A stretch of DNA of 64,000 nt from Paracoccus litorisediminis. Lineage in GTDB: Bacteria; Pseudomonadota; Alphaproteobacteria; Rhodobacterales; Rhodobacteraceae. Both the position numbers and the translations under genes were made by a program. This document shows positions 1 to 10,166 of the stretch, piece by piece. Each line of letters opens with the position of its first letter. Positions within the stretch are counted from its first letter, which is position 1. A model generated the notes under the pieces. That model saw only the letters and a program-made list of their open reading frames with translations. It was not told where the DNA came from and searched no databases. The stretch spans positions 1 to 64,000 of the forward strand of contig NZ_WMIG01000011.1 of the NCBI RefSeq assembly GCF_009711205.1, written 5' to 3'.

Positions 1-1
1 C

Positions 2-178
2 CACAGCGCCATCGGATACAACGTCCCGAGCGCGCTGCACTTTCCCGGCGGCGTCACCAGCCCGCCGCCATGGCCAAGGCCGGAAACTCCGGCTTTAGAT
101 GGTCCAAAATTGGTAGGCAGGGCACAGGAGAGCAGGCTCCTATCGTGGCTGGATGAAAATTCAGTGGCAGGTCAATAA
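2..178 (+). pseudogene. IS3-family transposase OrfB, C-terminal end only (cut by window edge)
   Basis: The frame opens with HSAIGYNVPS, the conserved C-terminal motif of IS3-family OrfB integrases, and runs on to a stop at 176-178. The catalytic core lies outside the window, so intactness cannot be judged. The sequence after the motif does not look like a normal OrfB tail, which suggests a decayed or recombined end. Confidence 0.6.
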
Positions 179-999
179 CACGACGCAGTGATAATGCTAC
201 AGCACCCCAATCGGCACATTGCTGAGATTTTTAATAATACTGCTTTTCAGGACGAAGAATTCGAAGGGTGGTGTATGGCCTCGGCCGATGTCTTCAGCAC
301 CATGTTCAAGGGCGAGGTTCCGAGCGCAAGCTGAGCGTGGTCGCGAACTTGTCGCCGAAATTCTTGCATCTTGTTCTGCCCGCGTCGCGAGAGCTGAATG
401 ATTTGTCCGAGATAAAGGCCAGCGCGGCGGGATTGTCGGCCTGTACTACACGATGTCGCTGCAAGCGCTGGGGGCAGGCTGGTTGAGCCGAAAGATCCGA
501 GGCAAGGGGGGTATCGGTGGGAGTGCCCGAGTGATCTCGTGGTGATCTCGTACTGATCTTTTACCCCGCAAGCGTTGCCAAGTATCGCCCGCGCATTGCC
601 CGGCTATTGCTTGGGGTGGGGTAGGCGCGCGGGCTTGCCGGGCGACATCGGTCGCCATCTTGCGCATCGGATGCAGGCACGTGCAGGCGCGGGGCGGCAG
701 GTTGAGTCGCGACCGTGTTTTAGGTCTGGCCCGAAGGGGAGAGGATGGGTTGTGCAAACCGCTCAACTGTGATCACCAACCCCACTGTGGTGATCGCTGC
801 AATGACGTGATCAAAGCAATTGCTGCCCCGTCTAGCTACGTCTCCGCTGTCTTTTACAAGGGTTATTCTACGCGCTCAGAGACGCCGGGACGTTTATTGT
901 GATCGGGACGCCCAAAGGTGGTCACGAGGTCTGAAAACGTCGGTGAACAAGCTCTGATGCGCGGGCTGGATCCCGCATGAGCGATTATGCGCCTCGGGG
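179..999. other. No intact gene; decayed DNA
   Basis: Only short frames are present. A 46-codon frame from 193 and a frame through 415-540 read like pieces of former proteins, but neither is recognisable. Short GTGATC-type repeats occur at 528-560 and 770-805. I see no RNA gene or clear regulatory site. Confidence 0.5.
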
Positions 1000-2125
1000 C
1001 TATTTCTGTCCTACAACGGGTATCAGAATGAATCTGGCCACAAAGCGATTCCCCCTGCCGTCGACCTCGCGCCCGCCATTTAGCGCATAAGGGGCCGCGT
1101 TCGGAGCGCGAGCATGGTGCGGCGGGAGATATCGCACATGAACGCTACCATTTCCCGCGCGATGGCCGTTTTCACGACGGTCGATTTCTTTCCGCGTCGC
1201 ATAAGCTGACAATATCTTGTCGTCGGACGAGACTGCACTTTCCAGGCAATGACCTGAACCTATGGCAACTTCTCCTTGAGGATGTTGAGCTTTCGTTCGC
1301 CCTGTAGCGCCTGCAGACAGTAGCTTCAGGCCCCTCGATCAGTTTGTGGCGCACGCGGGCATTGCCTGCCCGGGTGAGGTCGCCGTGCTTTGGCGTCAAA
1401 TGTTCGCTCGGGACCAGCCCCCAGATAGGCTATCAACTTGACCGGCGACTCGAACCGCCGCACATGGCTGATCTTGGCCATGAACGTGACGGCGCTGATC
1501 AGCGCGACACCCCTCAATGCTTGGAGCGCGTTCACCGCCGGTGCGAGATCCCATTCCGGCAAAATGCCTCGATGTGCCCGGTCCGCCGCTCCAGACGTTC
1601 CGTTCGGTCTGCAGCTTCTCTTGAACGGCGATTTGATGCGCGGGATTTGAGACCAGTGGCGACACCGCATCGTCAAGGGCTTGGTCCGCTGGTAGATACG
1701 TCCACGGCGCAGTACGAAGGCTGCTACGAGTTGTCGCCTATGCTGCGGATTCCCTGCCGCGCTTTCGCAGGCACGGACCAAATCACGCATCGCTCGCCAG
1801 ACACAGGGCATCCAGTCGATCTGTCATGCCTCGCTCTCCGGCGCGAACGGGGATCAGCGATGGTGCGACCGCGCAGCATTCGTAGCCGAAGGCCCGCAGC
1901 TGCCTATAGAGACCGTATCCTGCTGGTCCGGCCAATAGCAGATAGAAAAGTCACCCCTCCCGGAAAGCTTCTTCAGGAATTTGTCGACGCTGCCAGAGGT
2001 ATTCTCGAATGTGCCCTCATCACGATGCTGGGCATCAGCGGTCGCAACCGCGAATTTGTCCTTGGACACATCAATTCCAACGTAGATCGTTGGTCGTGCT
2101 GTGGGCATCTCTGTCTCCATCGTGA
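1000..2125 (-). pseudogene. IS110-family transposase relic, several frameshifts
   Basis: Read on the minus strand, the relic starts near 2120 with YVGIDVSKDKFAVA, the N-terminal RuvC-like DEDD motif of IS110 transposases. It continues in other frames with LQALRGVALISAVT and YLGAGPE-like C-terminal blocks (about 1665-1400), then GDLTRAGNARVRHKLIEG (about 1390-1340). A tail matching the usual IS110 C-terminus (AIAREMVAFM) lies near 1180-1100. Frame changes and stops separate the blocks, so it is inactive. A related but intact IS110 lies at 40930. Confidence 0.8.
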
Positions 2126-2705
2126 AAAGGACGGCACCTACCGCCCCGCGATCAGAGCACGGGATGAATCCTCATCGGCTGACAGGTGAAAAAGACATGC
2201 GGCATCACTCATTCGATCATGGAGATTGATCGCAGCATAGTCGCCACCTTCATGCTTGAAGGGCTTAGTTTGCCGTGCCCAATGCGCCGGTTTCGGTACG
2301 GATGAACCGGATATTGGGCAGGCCGAGCGCCGGGCGCTGCCGGGACCTGAAGATACGTCCTGTTCCGGCTTGACGAGGGCAGGAACCTTGATGTCCGGCA
2401 GACCGCTTCTTGGTGGACGTATAACCGGGTCTTCTCGCGACCTTCGACCATTCGCATTATGGCCTGATAGCCGGCCCCGCCTCGGGAGAGTTGCTCATCA
2501 ATTGGATCGCAGCTGAAACATCCGAAGGTAACCGCATTAGCTGCCGCCATGATCGGTTCCACTGACCGGATCGATCCGGGTCATCACTTGGCAACTTGGT
2601 GTGGGTGTGGCGCGGATATATGATATCGGTGGTCCAGCGAGTTGGCATTTTGATCATACTGGCGTCCTATTGGAGCGTTCCGAGAACCGCAGTAGGATCG
2701 ACAAG
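2126..2705. other. Gap between IS110 relic and hydrolase; no gene recognised
   Basis: A 117-codon minus-strand frame (2562-2209) has no recognisable domain and looks like relic coding DNA. An ATG at 2601 is in frame with the hydrolase, but the 35 extra residues lack family similarity, so I treat them as leader. No terminator or clear promoter was seen. Confidence 0.4.
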
Positions 2706-3455
2706 ATGACGCATCTGCATGACATTTGGACCGCTGGCGCCCGTCGTACCGACATGTCGACGCCAGTCGGCACTGTCCCTTTGGTCGTGGCCGAACCCTC
2801 GGGAAAGGCGCACGGGACGGTTCTGCTGGTTCATGGTCGAAACGGCGCGCCCGGACAGGTGCAGATCGCCGAGATTGCGGACGCCTATCTGGGGCACGGA
2901 TGGCGGGTCGTGGCTCCGGAGTTGCCACATTCGGCGGCCTTGCCCGGATCCGGAGCGCCAGAATGCGTGAGCTTTTCGGGTCATACCAATGCCGCGGCAG
3001 CAGCTTGGGACTGGGTCGCGCAGGAATGGCCGGGCCAGGCGCGAGGTTTGGCGGGGCATAGCCTTGGCGGGTTTGCCGTGGCGCATCTTGCGGCAGGATC
3101 GCCTGACACGCATCACGTTCTGGCCGTGTCGCCAGTCCTGTCAGGCCGCGCGCTGCTTATGGCGCGCGAGGCGATGGGACCAGCCGCCCTCGAAGAGGTC
3201 AGGCGCGAGGCACCCGCCTATTTCGCCGAGATGCAGACAGCGGATGCCGAGCCTGCTTTGAACCGGATCACCGCACCTTTGGCGGTCGTGACCGGTGCGG
3301 CGGATGGGCTGATCCCGCTGAAGGATGCCCGCGCCTATTTCGCCGCGGCCCCGAATGCACGCTTCTTTGCCGCTTTGCCGGACGAGCATCATTGCCCGGC
3401 GGGCGAGGCGTGCGCGCGTGCCTTGTCCGCCGCCCTTTCAGCGCTGGGTGCTTAG
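2706..3455 (+). CDS. Alpha/beta hydrolase (dienelactone hydrolase-like)
   Basis: This 249-residue protein has an alpha/beta hydrolase fold. An early HGRNGAP loop (oxyanion region) is followed by the nucleophile elbow GHSLGG, then a late Asp in TGAADGLIP and a late His in DEHH, which together give a plausible Ser-Asp-His triad. There is no signal peptide, so it should be cytoplasmic. I chose the ATG at 2706 rather than 2601 because similarity to the fold begins there. The stop codon abuts the TTG start of the downstream GH15 gene, so the two are probably co-transcribed. Substrate is unknown; by context it could be an esterase acting on modified sugars. Confidence 0.75.
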   Translation: MTHLHDIWTAGARRTDMSTPVGTVPLVVAEPSGKAHGTVLLVHGRNGAPGQVQIAEIADAYLGHGWRVVAPELPHSAALPGSGAPECVSFSGHTNAAAAAWDWVAQEWPGQARGLAGHSLGGFAVAHLAAGSPDTHHVLAVSPVLSGRALLMAREAMGPAALEEVRREAPAYFAEMQTADAEPALNRITAPLAVVTGAADGLIPLKDARAYFAAAPNARFFAALPDEHHCPAGEACARALSAALSALGA

Positions 3456-4766
3456 TTGCCCGTGCTTGACCCGGACTGGATCGCGGCGCAGCGGCTTGGC
3501 TCGGCCAAGGCAATGCGCAATGCATGCTCGGCCACGCATCTGACACGCCACCGTGCCGGATTTGGCTGGACCGTTCGGCCCGCCAAGGGATCTGTCCTTG
3601 CCTCGCCACGCATCGCGAATTGGGACCCCGAGCCGGATTATTTCCATCACTGGATCCGCGATTCCGCCATTGCCTTGCGCGCGGTGCCACTGGCCATGGC
3701 GGCGGACCCCGAATCCCGCCCTTTCTGGCTGAGCTTCATCACAGATTTCATCGCGTTTTCGCTGTCTATCTCGGACCCGACGCGGCAAGGTCCCGCAGCG
3801 AACCCCCTGCGTGCCTCAACCTTGCCCAGCCACGAAAACTACCTGCGTCCGGATGCGGAGCTGGCCGCGCTGCACGGCGCTGCGTGGCAGCAGGAACCGC
3901 GTGTGGCGGCCGATGGCTCGCCCGATCTTGAACAATGGAGCAGGCCGCAGGATGACGGCCCCGCGTTACGGGCATCGGCGCTGATGACCCTGCTTGACGA
4001 TCTGCCCGAGCTTGCCAGCCCGCAGGCCAAGGCCTTGATCGAACGCGATCTTGCCCATGTCCTGCGCGTGGCGGGACGGCCCTGCATCGGCCCGTGGGAG
4101 GAAGCACCGCCGCGGCGCACGACCTTTACCCTGATCGCGCAATGGGATGCATTGGATCGTGGCAGCCGGTTTCTTGACGATCCGGGCGGAGGCATGCGCG
4201 ACGCGGCTGAACGCATTGCGCGACTGATGAATCAGGCACAGGACGGGGCAAGCGGCGGTTGGCGGGAAAGCGTTGAAGCCCCCGAGGGCCGCCTGGACAG
4301 CGCAACCTGCCTTGCGCTGCTGCATGCGCGGCGCGGCGATGGCCCCTTTGCGCTGACTGGGCCGCGATCCCTTGTGACGGCGGCCGCGCTTGAACGGGAT
4401 TTTGCGCGGCTCTATCCGATCAACCACGGGCGCGACGTCCCCGCCATCGGGCGTTGGGTCGAGGACGCCTATTTCAACGGAAACCCGTGGTATCCGACGA
4501 CGCTGGGCTTCGCCGAGATGTATTACCGGATCGCTGCCGAAACCGCTGATCCCACGGCCTTCGCCAAGGCCGAGGGCTGGATGGCGCTGATCCAGCAGAT
4601 GGCCCCCAATCCTGTCGGACCACTGCCCGAACAGTTCGATCGCGTCACTGGGCAGCCGGTCTCATGTCTTGACCTGACATGGTCGGCAGCGGCATTTCTG
4701 GAAGCAGCGGCAGCGCGGGATCTGGCCATTCGGGCAATGGCGGGTCGGCCAGATAGGGCGCGGTAA
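3456..4766 (+). CDS. Glycoside hydrolase family 15 (glucoamylase-like)
   Basis: This 436-residue enzyme carries GH15 signatures: HHWIRDSAIAL near residue 64, QDDGPALRA near 165, GPWEE (residues 212-216, where the Glu pair matches the general acid), FNGNPWYPTTLGFAE near 341, and PLPEQFDR with Glu392 as probable catalytic base. Family members release glucose from the non-reducing end of alpha-glucans. No signal peptide is visible, so it probably acts on imported oligosaccharides. The start is TTG at 3456, directly after the hydrolase stop; GTG at 3462 is an alternative. Its last 122 bp overlap, tail to tail, the 3' end of the opposing GH144-like gene. Confidence 0.85.
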   Translation: MPVLDPDWIAAQRLGSAKAMRNACSATHLTRHRAGFGWTVRPAKGSVLASPRIANWDPEPDYFHHWIRDSAIALRAVPLAMAADPESRPFWLSFITDFIAFSLSISDPTRQGPAANPLRASTLPSHENYLRPDAELAALHGAAWQQEPRVAADGSPDLEQWSRPQDDGPALRASALMTLLDDLPELASPQAKALIERDLAHVLRVAGRPCIGPWEEAPPRRTTFTLIAQWDALDRGSRFLDDPGGGMRDAAERIARLMNQAQDGASGGWRESVEAPEGRLDSATCLALLHARRGDGPFALTGPRSLVTAAALERDFARLYPINHGRDVPAIGRWVEDAYFNGNPWYPTTLGFAEMYYRIAAETADPTAFAKAEGWMALIQQMAPNPVGPLPEQFDRVTGQPVSCLDLTWSAAAFLEAAAARDLAIRAMAGRPDRAR

Positions 4767-5988
4767 AGCCAAGCGCCCTCAGCCCGCGCTGTATCTCGGG
4801 CCGCCCCGAGACCAGCCGCCACAACAGACCCGAGCGGTGGTTCTCAAGCCCGATCACGATGGGGGCCTGATCGACGGCAAGGCGGCTTTCGGCGGCCCAG
4901 TCCTGCGACGGACTGAAGGCGTCGATGAAACCTGCCTCGCCCCAGATACGATCGCCCAGATCGTCATGCAGATGTCGCAGCACGGCCATCGCCTGATCCG
5001 GCACGAAGGGCAGTGAGCCAAGCGCCGCCGTGGGGGTGATCACGCCGGTATCTTCGGTCGGGGAATGCGCGACATAGCCGGTCGGATCATCGCTGGCGGT
5101 CAGGCCCCACAGGTTCGGGCCATAGCCTTTCCAGCCCTGCGGATTGCGCAGGCAATGATAGCGGTTGATCATCGCATGAGCGCGTGCCTGCACGCCGTAA
5201 TCGGCATAGGCGTCACGCAGTCCGCGTGGGTCGATGCCAAGGAACGGATATTGCGACAGGAACAGCGGTCCACCCCAGTCGAGGCCCAGCGGCAACCGCG
5301 TGTCGCCATAGATCCGGCCATTGCGAAAGGCCGGGGCCATGGCCCAGCTTTGGTGATATGAGGTCGTGGGCAGGGGGTGGCTGCGTGACCCGGTGCCAAG
5401 GACAAAGACCGGAAAGGCCTCATTCCAGCCACGGATGGGCAGGGCGTTGTCGGCCCATGGACGGTTGGGGTGGCGATGCCACATCACCGCGCCATCCTCG
5501 CGCAGATGCGCGGCCCAGTTCACCGCGTCAAACAACGCCTGAATCCGCGCCACCAAAGAGGGTTCCTCGGCAAAATAGGAGGCCGCCCCCAGAAGGCCCA
5601 TCATCAGGAACGAGGTCTCGACCAGATCGCCGCCATCGTCACCGACCATGAAGGGCAGTACCCGTCCGGTCGAGCCGCTCAGGAAATGCGGATAAACCCC
5701 GTCAAAGCGATCAGCGGTTTCCAGAAAGCCCAACACGCGTTCAAGCCGGTCAAGAACCTCGCGCCGGGGCCGCCAGCCGCGTTCGACGGCAACGATCTGC
5801 GCCAGCAGGCCAAAGCCGGTGCCACCGGTGCAGACGGTTTCCGCGACATCATAGCCGAAGTCGCCTGCCGTGCGTTCACGGGCCATGCCGCTGACCGGAT
5901 GGCTCCAATCAAGGAAATACAGCAGGGTGGCCTGTGCGACCCGGTCGCGCAGCGTGGCATCGTCAAGGCCGCGGATCAATCTAGCCAT
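4645..5988 (-). CDS. GH144-like glucanase (COG5368 glucoamylase-type)
   Basis: This 447-residue protein matches the COG5368/GH144 type: TLLYFLDWSHPVSGMARER at the N-terminus, a GTGFGLLAQI helix, YHQSWAMAP, and a C-terminal NHRSGLLWRL block. Characterised GH144 members cut beta-1,2-glucan to sophoro-oligosaccharides; applying that here is inference. No signal peptide is visible. I start it at ATG 5988 (MARLIRG); the extra upstream codons lie inside the GH3 gene. The 13-bp overlap with the GH3 stop implies translational coupling. GH144 next to a GH3 beta-glucosidase fits a route from beta-1,2-glucan to glucose. Confidence 0.75.
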   Translation of the reverse strand: MARLIRGLDDATLRDRVAQATLLYFLDWSHPVSGMARERTAGDFGYDVAETVCTGGTGFGLLAQIVAVERGWRPRREVLDRLERVLGFLETADRFDGVYPHFLSGSTGRVLPFMVGDDGGDLVETSFLMMGLLGAASYFAEEPSLVARIQALFDAVNWAAHLREDGAVMWHRHPNRPWADNALPIRGWNEAFPVFVLGTGSRSHPLPTTSYHQSWAMAPAFRNGRIYGDTRLPLGLDWGGPLFLSQYPFLGIDPRGLRDAYADYGVQARAHAMINRYHCLRNPQGWKGYGPNLWGLTASDDPTGYVAHSPTEDTGVITPTAALGSLPFVPDQAMAVLRHLHDDLGDRIWGEAGFIDAFSPSQDWAAESRLAVDQAPIVIGLENHRSGLLWRLVSGRPEIQRGLRALGFTAPYLADPPLPEWPDPALPLLPEMPLPTMSGQDMRPAAQ

Positions 5989-8219
5989 GTCAGTTCCACC
6001 ATCTGTGTATCGCGGCTGTTCGGGCCGACATGCAATCGGATCAGCCCCGGATCTCGGACCCATTCGGCCGTCTCCAAGGACGGGGCGATCGGGTAGCGGA
6101 ACTGATCCGCAGTGACCCGGAAGCTGACCATGCGACGCTGGCCGGGAGGAATGGAAACCTGCCTGAAATCGATCAGCTTGCGGCCGGGCCGCGTGATGCG
6201 GGCGACTGGATCGCTGGCGTAAAGCTGGACGGTCTCGACCGTCGGGCGGGTTCCGGTGTTCTCGACGCTGATCCGCAGATCGACGGTCTGATCGGCCTTG
6301 GCCGTGGCGCTGGACAGGCGCGGGGCCAAGTAACGGACCTCTGAATAGCCCAGCCCAAAGCCAAAGGGGAATGAGGGCATATCGTCTGGCAGGTCCAGCC
6401 AGCCGGTCAGGAACTTGGTGAAGCCCGCATTGCCCGGTCGTCCCGTCGTGTCACAGGCATAGGTCAGCGGCACCTCGCCCGGATGTCTGGGCAACGAGAT
6501 CGCAAGCCGACCCGAGGGGGAGGCCGCGCCAAAGATCAGGTCCGCGATGCCCTCGGGGCCAGCCACGCCGCCATGCCATGCGTAAAGCAGGGCATCGGCC
6601 TGCGCGGCGACCTCTCCGATGGCCAGCGGACGACCGGCAAAGACCACGACCAGCAGCGGCTTGCCGGTCTTGGCCAAGGCTGCGATCAGGCGGCGCTGCG
6701 CTGCCGGTAGTTCCGGCGAAAGCATCGAGGAAGATTCCCCCGCATGTTCCTTGGCCTCGCCCACAGCGACGATGATCACATCCGAGGCGCGGGCAAGGGC
6801 CACGGCTTCGGCCAGTTGCTTTGCCTTGCTGCGGGGATCGCGGGTCACGGTCGTGCCATGGACATTCAGGCGCCGTTCCAGCCACGGCTCATCGACGACA
6901 TTCGCGCCCCATGCGACCTGTGGCTTTTGCCCGGTCAGCACGGCGATGGCCGCGTCCAGCGGCACGACATCCTCGGCCCGCCCCGACACCGCCCATGTGC
7001 CCAGCATATTCGCCCGGTCCGAGGCGAAGGGGCCGATCAGCGCCACTTTCGTCTGGGGGGCCAGCGGCAGCAATCCGTTGTTCTTGAGCAGCACCGCAGA
7101 ACGCGCCGCCGCCTGCCGCGCAAGCTTGCGCCCGCTGGCGCGTGAGGGCGCTTTGGGCATGCCCGCCAGCCCGCGGAAAGGATCGTCCAGCAGGCCCAGC
7201 CGGGCCTTGAAGGTCAGAACCCGGCGGCAGGCGCGGTCGACAAGGTTTGTGAGGGTCGCCGCAGAGAGGGACATCCCGGCCTCGGGCGCATCAAGTCCGT
7301 CCCGAAGCAGGACGGGCAACTCGCGCAGGTAATCCTCGCCCACCATGTCCATGTCGACACCGGCATGCAGCGCGCGCGCAACCGCAAGCGGTGCCGGACC
7401 CAGCCCATGCGCCACCAACTCCTTCACCCCGGTATAATCCGACACCACCAACCCGTTGAACCCGTGCCGCCCCCGCAACCAGCCCTCGATCAACTGGCCA
7501 TTGGCATGCATCGGCTGCTTGTTCACCGCGTTGAACGAAACCATGACGCTTGCCGCGCCCGCATCCACCCCCGTGACGAAAGGGGGCAGGTAGGTTTCGA
7601 GCAGGTCCTCCCATGCCAGGCTGACATTGTCATAGTCCCGGCCGGATTGCGGCGCGCCGTAGGCCACATAATGCTTGAGACAGGCCGCCACCCGTCCCGG
7701 AATGCCCAGACCCAGCCCTTGCAGCCCGCGCGTCGCCGCCTGCGCAATGCGCGAGGCCAGCAGGGCGTCTTCGCCCGGTCCTTCGGCCACCCGACCCCAG
7801 CGCGGATCGCGGCTGATGTCGAGCATAGGGCCGTAGACCTGATGCAGCCCCTCGGCCGCGGCCTCGGCAGCGGCAAAGGCGGCGGTATTTTCGATCAGCG
7901 GCATGTCCCAGCTGCAAGCCAGCGCGATGTTCAGCGGAAAGACGGTGCGATGCCCATGGATCACGTCCTCGGCAAAAAATAGCGGTATCCCCAGCCGCGA
8001 TCCGGCCAGCGCGCGTTCCTGCATGGCGCGGGCCGAGGCAAGCGACTTGGTCCCGAAAATGGCGCCAACCTGACCCGCATCCAGCCGCATCGACAGTGAG
8101 GTCGGCTGCTGCGCGCCGGTCAGCAATCCCTCGCCAGCCGGCAGCAGGTTCAGCTGTCCGATCTTTTCGTCCAGCGTCATTGCCGAGATCAGATTTTCAA
8201 CGGCGTCAGGGATCTTCAT
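5976..8219 (-). CDS. Glycoside hydrolase family 3 beta-glucosidase
   Basis: This 747-residue GH3 enzyme has an N-terminal TIM barrel with FAEDVIHGHRT, the GPMLDISRDPRWGR motif near residue 130 and nucleophile Asp261 in VVSDYTG. A C-terminal alpha/beta sandwich with a Glu-rich loop (GEAKEHAGESS) and a fibronectin III-like tail follow. The family removes terminal beta-linked glucose. Unlike many BglX proteins it has no signal peptide, so it is predicted to be cytoplasmic. A good ribosome site (cggaggaaac) precedes ATG 8219. It lies between the ABC transporter gene (24-bp gap) and the GH144-like gene (13-bp overlap), in one operon. Confidence 0.92.
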   Translation of the reverse strand: MKIPDAVENLISAMTLDEKIGQLNLLPAGEGLLTGAQQPTSLSMRLDAGQVGAIFGTKSLASARAMQERALAGSRLGIPLFFAEDVIHGHRTVFPLNIALACSWDMPLIENTAAFAAAEAAAEGLHQVYGPMLDISRDPRWGRVAEGPGEDALLASRIAQAATRGLQGLGLGIPGRVAACLKHYVAYGAPQSGRDYDNVSLAWEDLLETYLPPFVTGVDAGAASVMVSFNAVNKQPMHANGQLIEGWLRGRHGFNGLVVSDYTGVKELVAHGLGPAPLAVARALHAGVDMDMVGEDYLRELPVLLRDGLDAPEAGMSLSAATLTNLVDRACRRVLTFKARLGLLDDPFRGLAGMPKAPSRASGRKLARQAAARSAVLLKNNGLLPLAPQTKVALIGPFASDRANMLGTWAVSGRAEDVVPLDAAIAVLTGQKPQVAWGANVVDEPWLERRLNVHGTTVTRDPRSKAKQLAEAVALARASDVIIVAVGEAKEHAGESSSMLSPELPAAQRRLIAALAKTGKPLLVVVFAGRPLAIGEVAAQADALLYAWHGGVAGPEGIADLIFGAASPSGRLAISLPRHPGEVPLTYACDTTGRPGNAGFTKFLTGWLDLPDDMPSFPFGFGLGYSEVRYLAPRLSSATAKADQTVDLRISVENTGTRPTVETVQLYASDPVARITRPGRKLIDFRQVSIPPGQRRMVSFRVTADQFRYPIAPSLETAEWVRDPGLIRLHVGPNSRDTQMVELTWLD

Positions 8220-8243
8220 GTTTCCTCCGTTGCGGCGGCGTGT

Positions 8244-10166
8244 TTACTCGGCCGCATGGCGGGCGGCATCATAGGCACAGGTCATGGCAGGATGCAGGGT
8301 TCCGACACCATCGCGGATCTCCAGCATGGCAGAATAGAAGGGCGTGCCATCGGGGGCATAGGGCGGAATATCGCCATGCAGCACCGCGAGGATTGCCGTA
8401 TCGGGCAGGTGCTGGGCCAGCGTCAGATGAAAATCTACGACGCCCTCGACATCCAATGCGGCGGTCGCCTCGTCCAGCACCAGAATATCGGGTCGGGCCA
8501 GCAGGATTCGGGCCAGCACCAAACGCTGCTTTTGTCCACCCGACAGGACGTTTCGCCAGTTCCTGCCCTGATGCAGCGCCTCATCCAGACAGTGGATGAA
8601 ATCGCCCAGACCGACGCGCGACAGCGTGGCCGCCACGGCGATGTCGGATTGCTGATCGGGCCCCTCGGGATAGGTTACCAGCGCCTTCAGCGACATCCGG
8701 TCCGGGACGTCCGGTTCCTGACCCGCCAGAAACAGGCGCGCGCCCCGATGCATCGCGACCTGACCCGTGCCATAGGGCCAGATCCCCGCCACGGCCTTGA
8801 GCAGGCTGCTTTTGCCGCAACCATTGCGGCCGGTCAGGAATATCCGGTCGCCGGGATACAGGCGCAGCTTCGGCACCCTAAGAAAGGGCAGGGTGTCATG
8901 GCCGCGATGGTGCAGATGCAGGTCCTGCAAGGCCAGCACCGGCCCCTTGTGGCTGCGGATGTGGTTCATGCGGCTGACGCCGGTTTCCGAATAGAATTCC
9001 TGCCGATCGCGCACCCGCTCGATCGCGGCGGCAAGCTCGGTCAGGCGGGTTGCATTGGCCTTGAGCGTGGCGATCGCGGGCATCACGTTGATGAACCATG
9101 ACAGCTCTCCGATCAACCCGGCCGTCAATTCGCTGCTGGCGACGAAATTGCGAAAGCTCAGATTGCCCGCCATGAAGGACGGCAGCGCCGGCAGATATGA
9201 CAGCAACCGGGACGAGAGAAAGCCGTAAAGATCGTTGAAAAGCAGCATCCCTGCTTCCAGCCAGTTCTGCTTGCCCCAGGTCCGGTCCAGATCGGCATAA
9301 AGCTGGTTGTTGATCCGGCTTTGGGCACGTTCACCCCGGCCTGCGGCCAGTTGATCGACCCGGCTCAGCGTGATGCCCCATTCGCCCCGCCATGCCCCAT
9401 TCTGCCGCTGCCGCCGGATGCTCAGCCGTTCAAGGACATGCCCCAGTTTCCATGCCAGGAAGGTTATGGCAGGGACATAGACCGCGACCAGCAGCAGGCA
9501 CAGCAGGGCCGAGCCATATTCGCCCGGCACCAGATCCACATGCGAGGCGACGGGGCCAAACCAATCCGCCAGCGCAGCATTCGCCTGCGCCCCCCAGCGA
9601 TCCAGAAAGGGAACGCTTTGGCTGCGCTCAAGCAAGGCCGTCGACACGAACCAGATCGCCGCAACCGCACCCCACAGCCCCATCGCCAGCCCGATAAGCC
9701 CGCCGTAAAGATTGGCCGAGCATTCATCGATACGCTGGTCCAATGCATCGGGCATCCGCGGCATGTCGCCCGTCTGAGAGCGATCGCTCAGCAGATCAAG
9801 GGCGATACGCCCATCGGCCAGGATCGCATCGTTGAATTGCCCGACCAGCCATCCCCGCGCACGACGATGCAGCGTGGTCGAGGTTAGGTGCCGGGCAGCG
9901 ACCCCTGCGGTTCGTCCAAGAAAGATCGCAAGATAGGCCGCGGCCGCCAAAAGGATCGCATGGGCAGGTTCTACCCCCGCATCCGCAGTATGAAAACTCG
10001 CTAGAGATGCCAGGAAATCCGCACTTGCGAGGGCGACCCAGACGCTGGCCTTGCTGAGCAATGTGGTCACGGCAAAGATGATCACCGTGAGCAGCCATGC
10101 CTCGCGCCAGCGCTCGGACACCCAGTATGCGAACAATAAACCCCAGAACCTACTAAGACGTTTCAC
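8244..10166 (-). CDS. ABC transporter, fused permease and ATPase (SbmA/BacA-like, ABC_membrane_2 type)
   Basis: This is a half transporter of about 640 residues. The N-terminal half has several membrane segments of the ABC_membrane_2 type, as in YddA and peroxisomal ABCD proteins. The C-terminal half has Walker A (GRNGCGKSS), the signature LSGGQKQR and Walker B (ILVLDEAT). I prefer GTG 10166 (VKRLSRFWGLL) as start because family proteins begin this way; codons upstream to 10220 are probably leader. It is the first gene of the operon with GH3 and GH144-like enzymes. It may move glucans or their fragments, but substrate and direction cannot be read from sequence. Confidence 0.8.
   Translation of the reverse strand: MKRLSRFWGLLFAYWVSERWREAWLLTVIIFAVTTLLSKASVWVALASADFLASLASFHTADAGVEPAHAILLAAAAYLAIFLGRTAGVAARHLTSTTLHRRARGWLVGQFNDAILADGRIALDLLSDRSQTGDMPRMPDALDQRIDECSANLYGGLIGLAMGLWGAVAAIWFVSTALLERSQSVPFLDRWGAQANAALADWFGPVASHVDLVPGEYGSALLCLLLVAVYVPAITFLAWKLGHVLERLSIRRQRQNGAWRGEWGITLSRVDQLAAGRGERAQSRINNQLYADLDRTWGKQNWLEAGMLLFNDLYGFLSSRLLSYLPALPSFMAGNLSFRNFVASSELTAGLIGELSWFINVMPAIATLKANATRLTELAAAIERVRDRQEFYSETGVSRMNHIRSHKGPVLALQDLHLHHRGHDTLPFLRVPKLRLYPGDRIFLTGRNGCGKSSLLKAVAGIWPYGTGQVAMHRGARLFLAGQEPDVPDRMSLKALVTYPEGPDQQSDIAVAATLSRVGLGDFIHCLDEALHQGRNWRNVLSGGQKQRLVLARILLARPDILVLDEATAALDVEGVVDFHLTLAQHLPDTAILAVLHGDIPPYAPDGTPFYSAMLEIRDGVGTLHPAMTCAYDAARHAAE

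Noticed and set aside
1344..2189. 281-codon plus-strand frame
   Set aside because: It is the antisense shadow of the IS110 relic; the minus strand carries the IS110 motifs.
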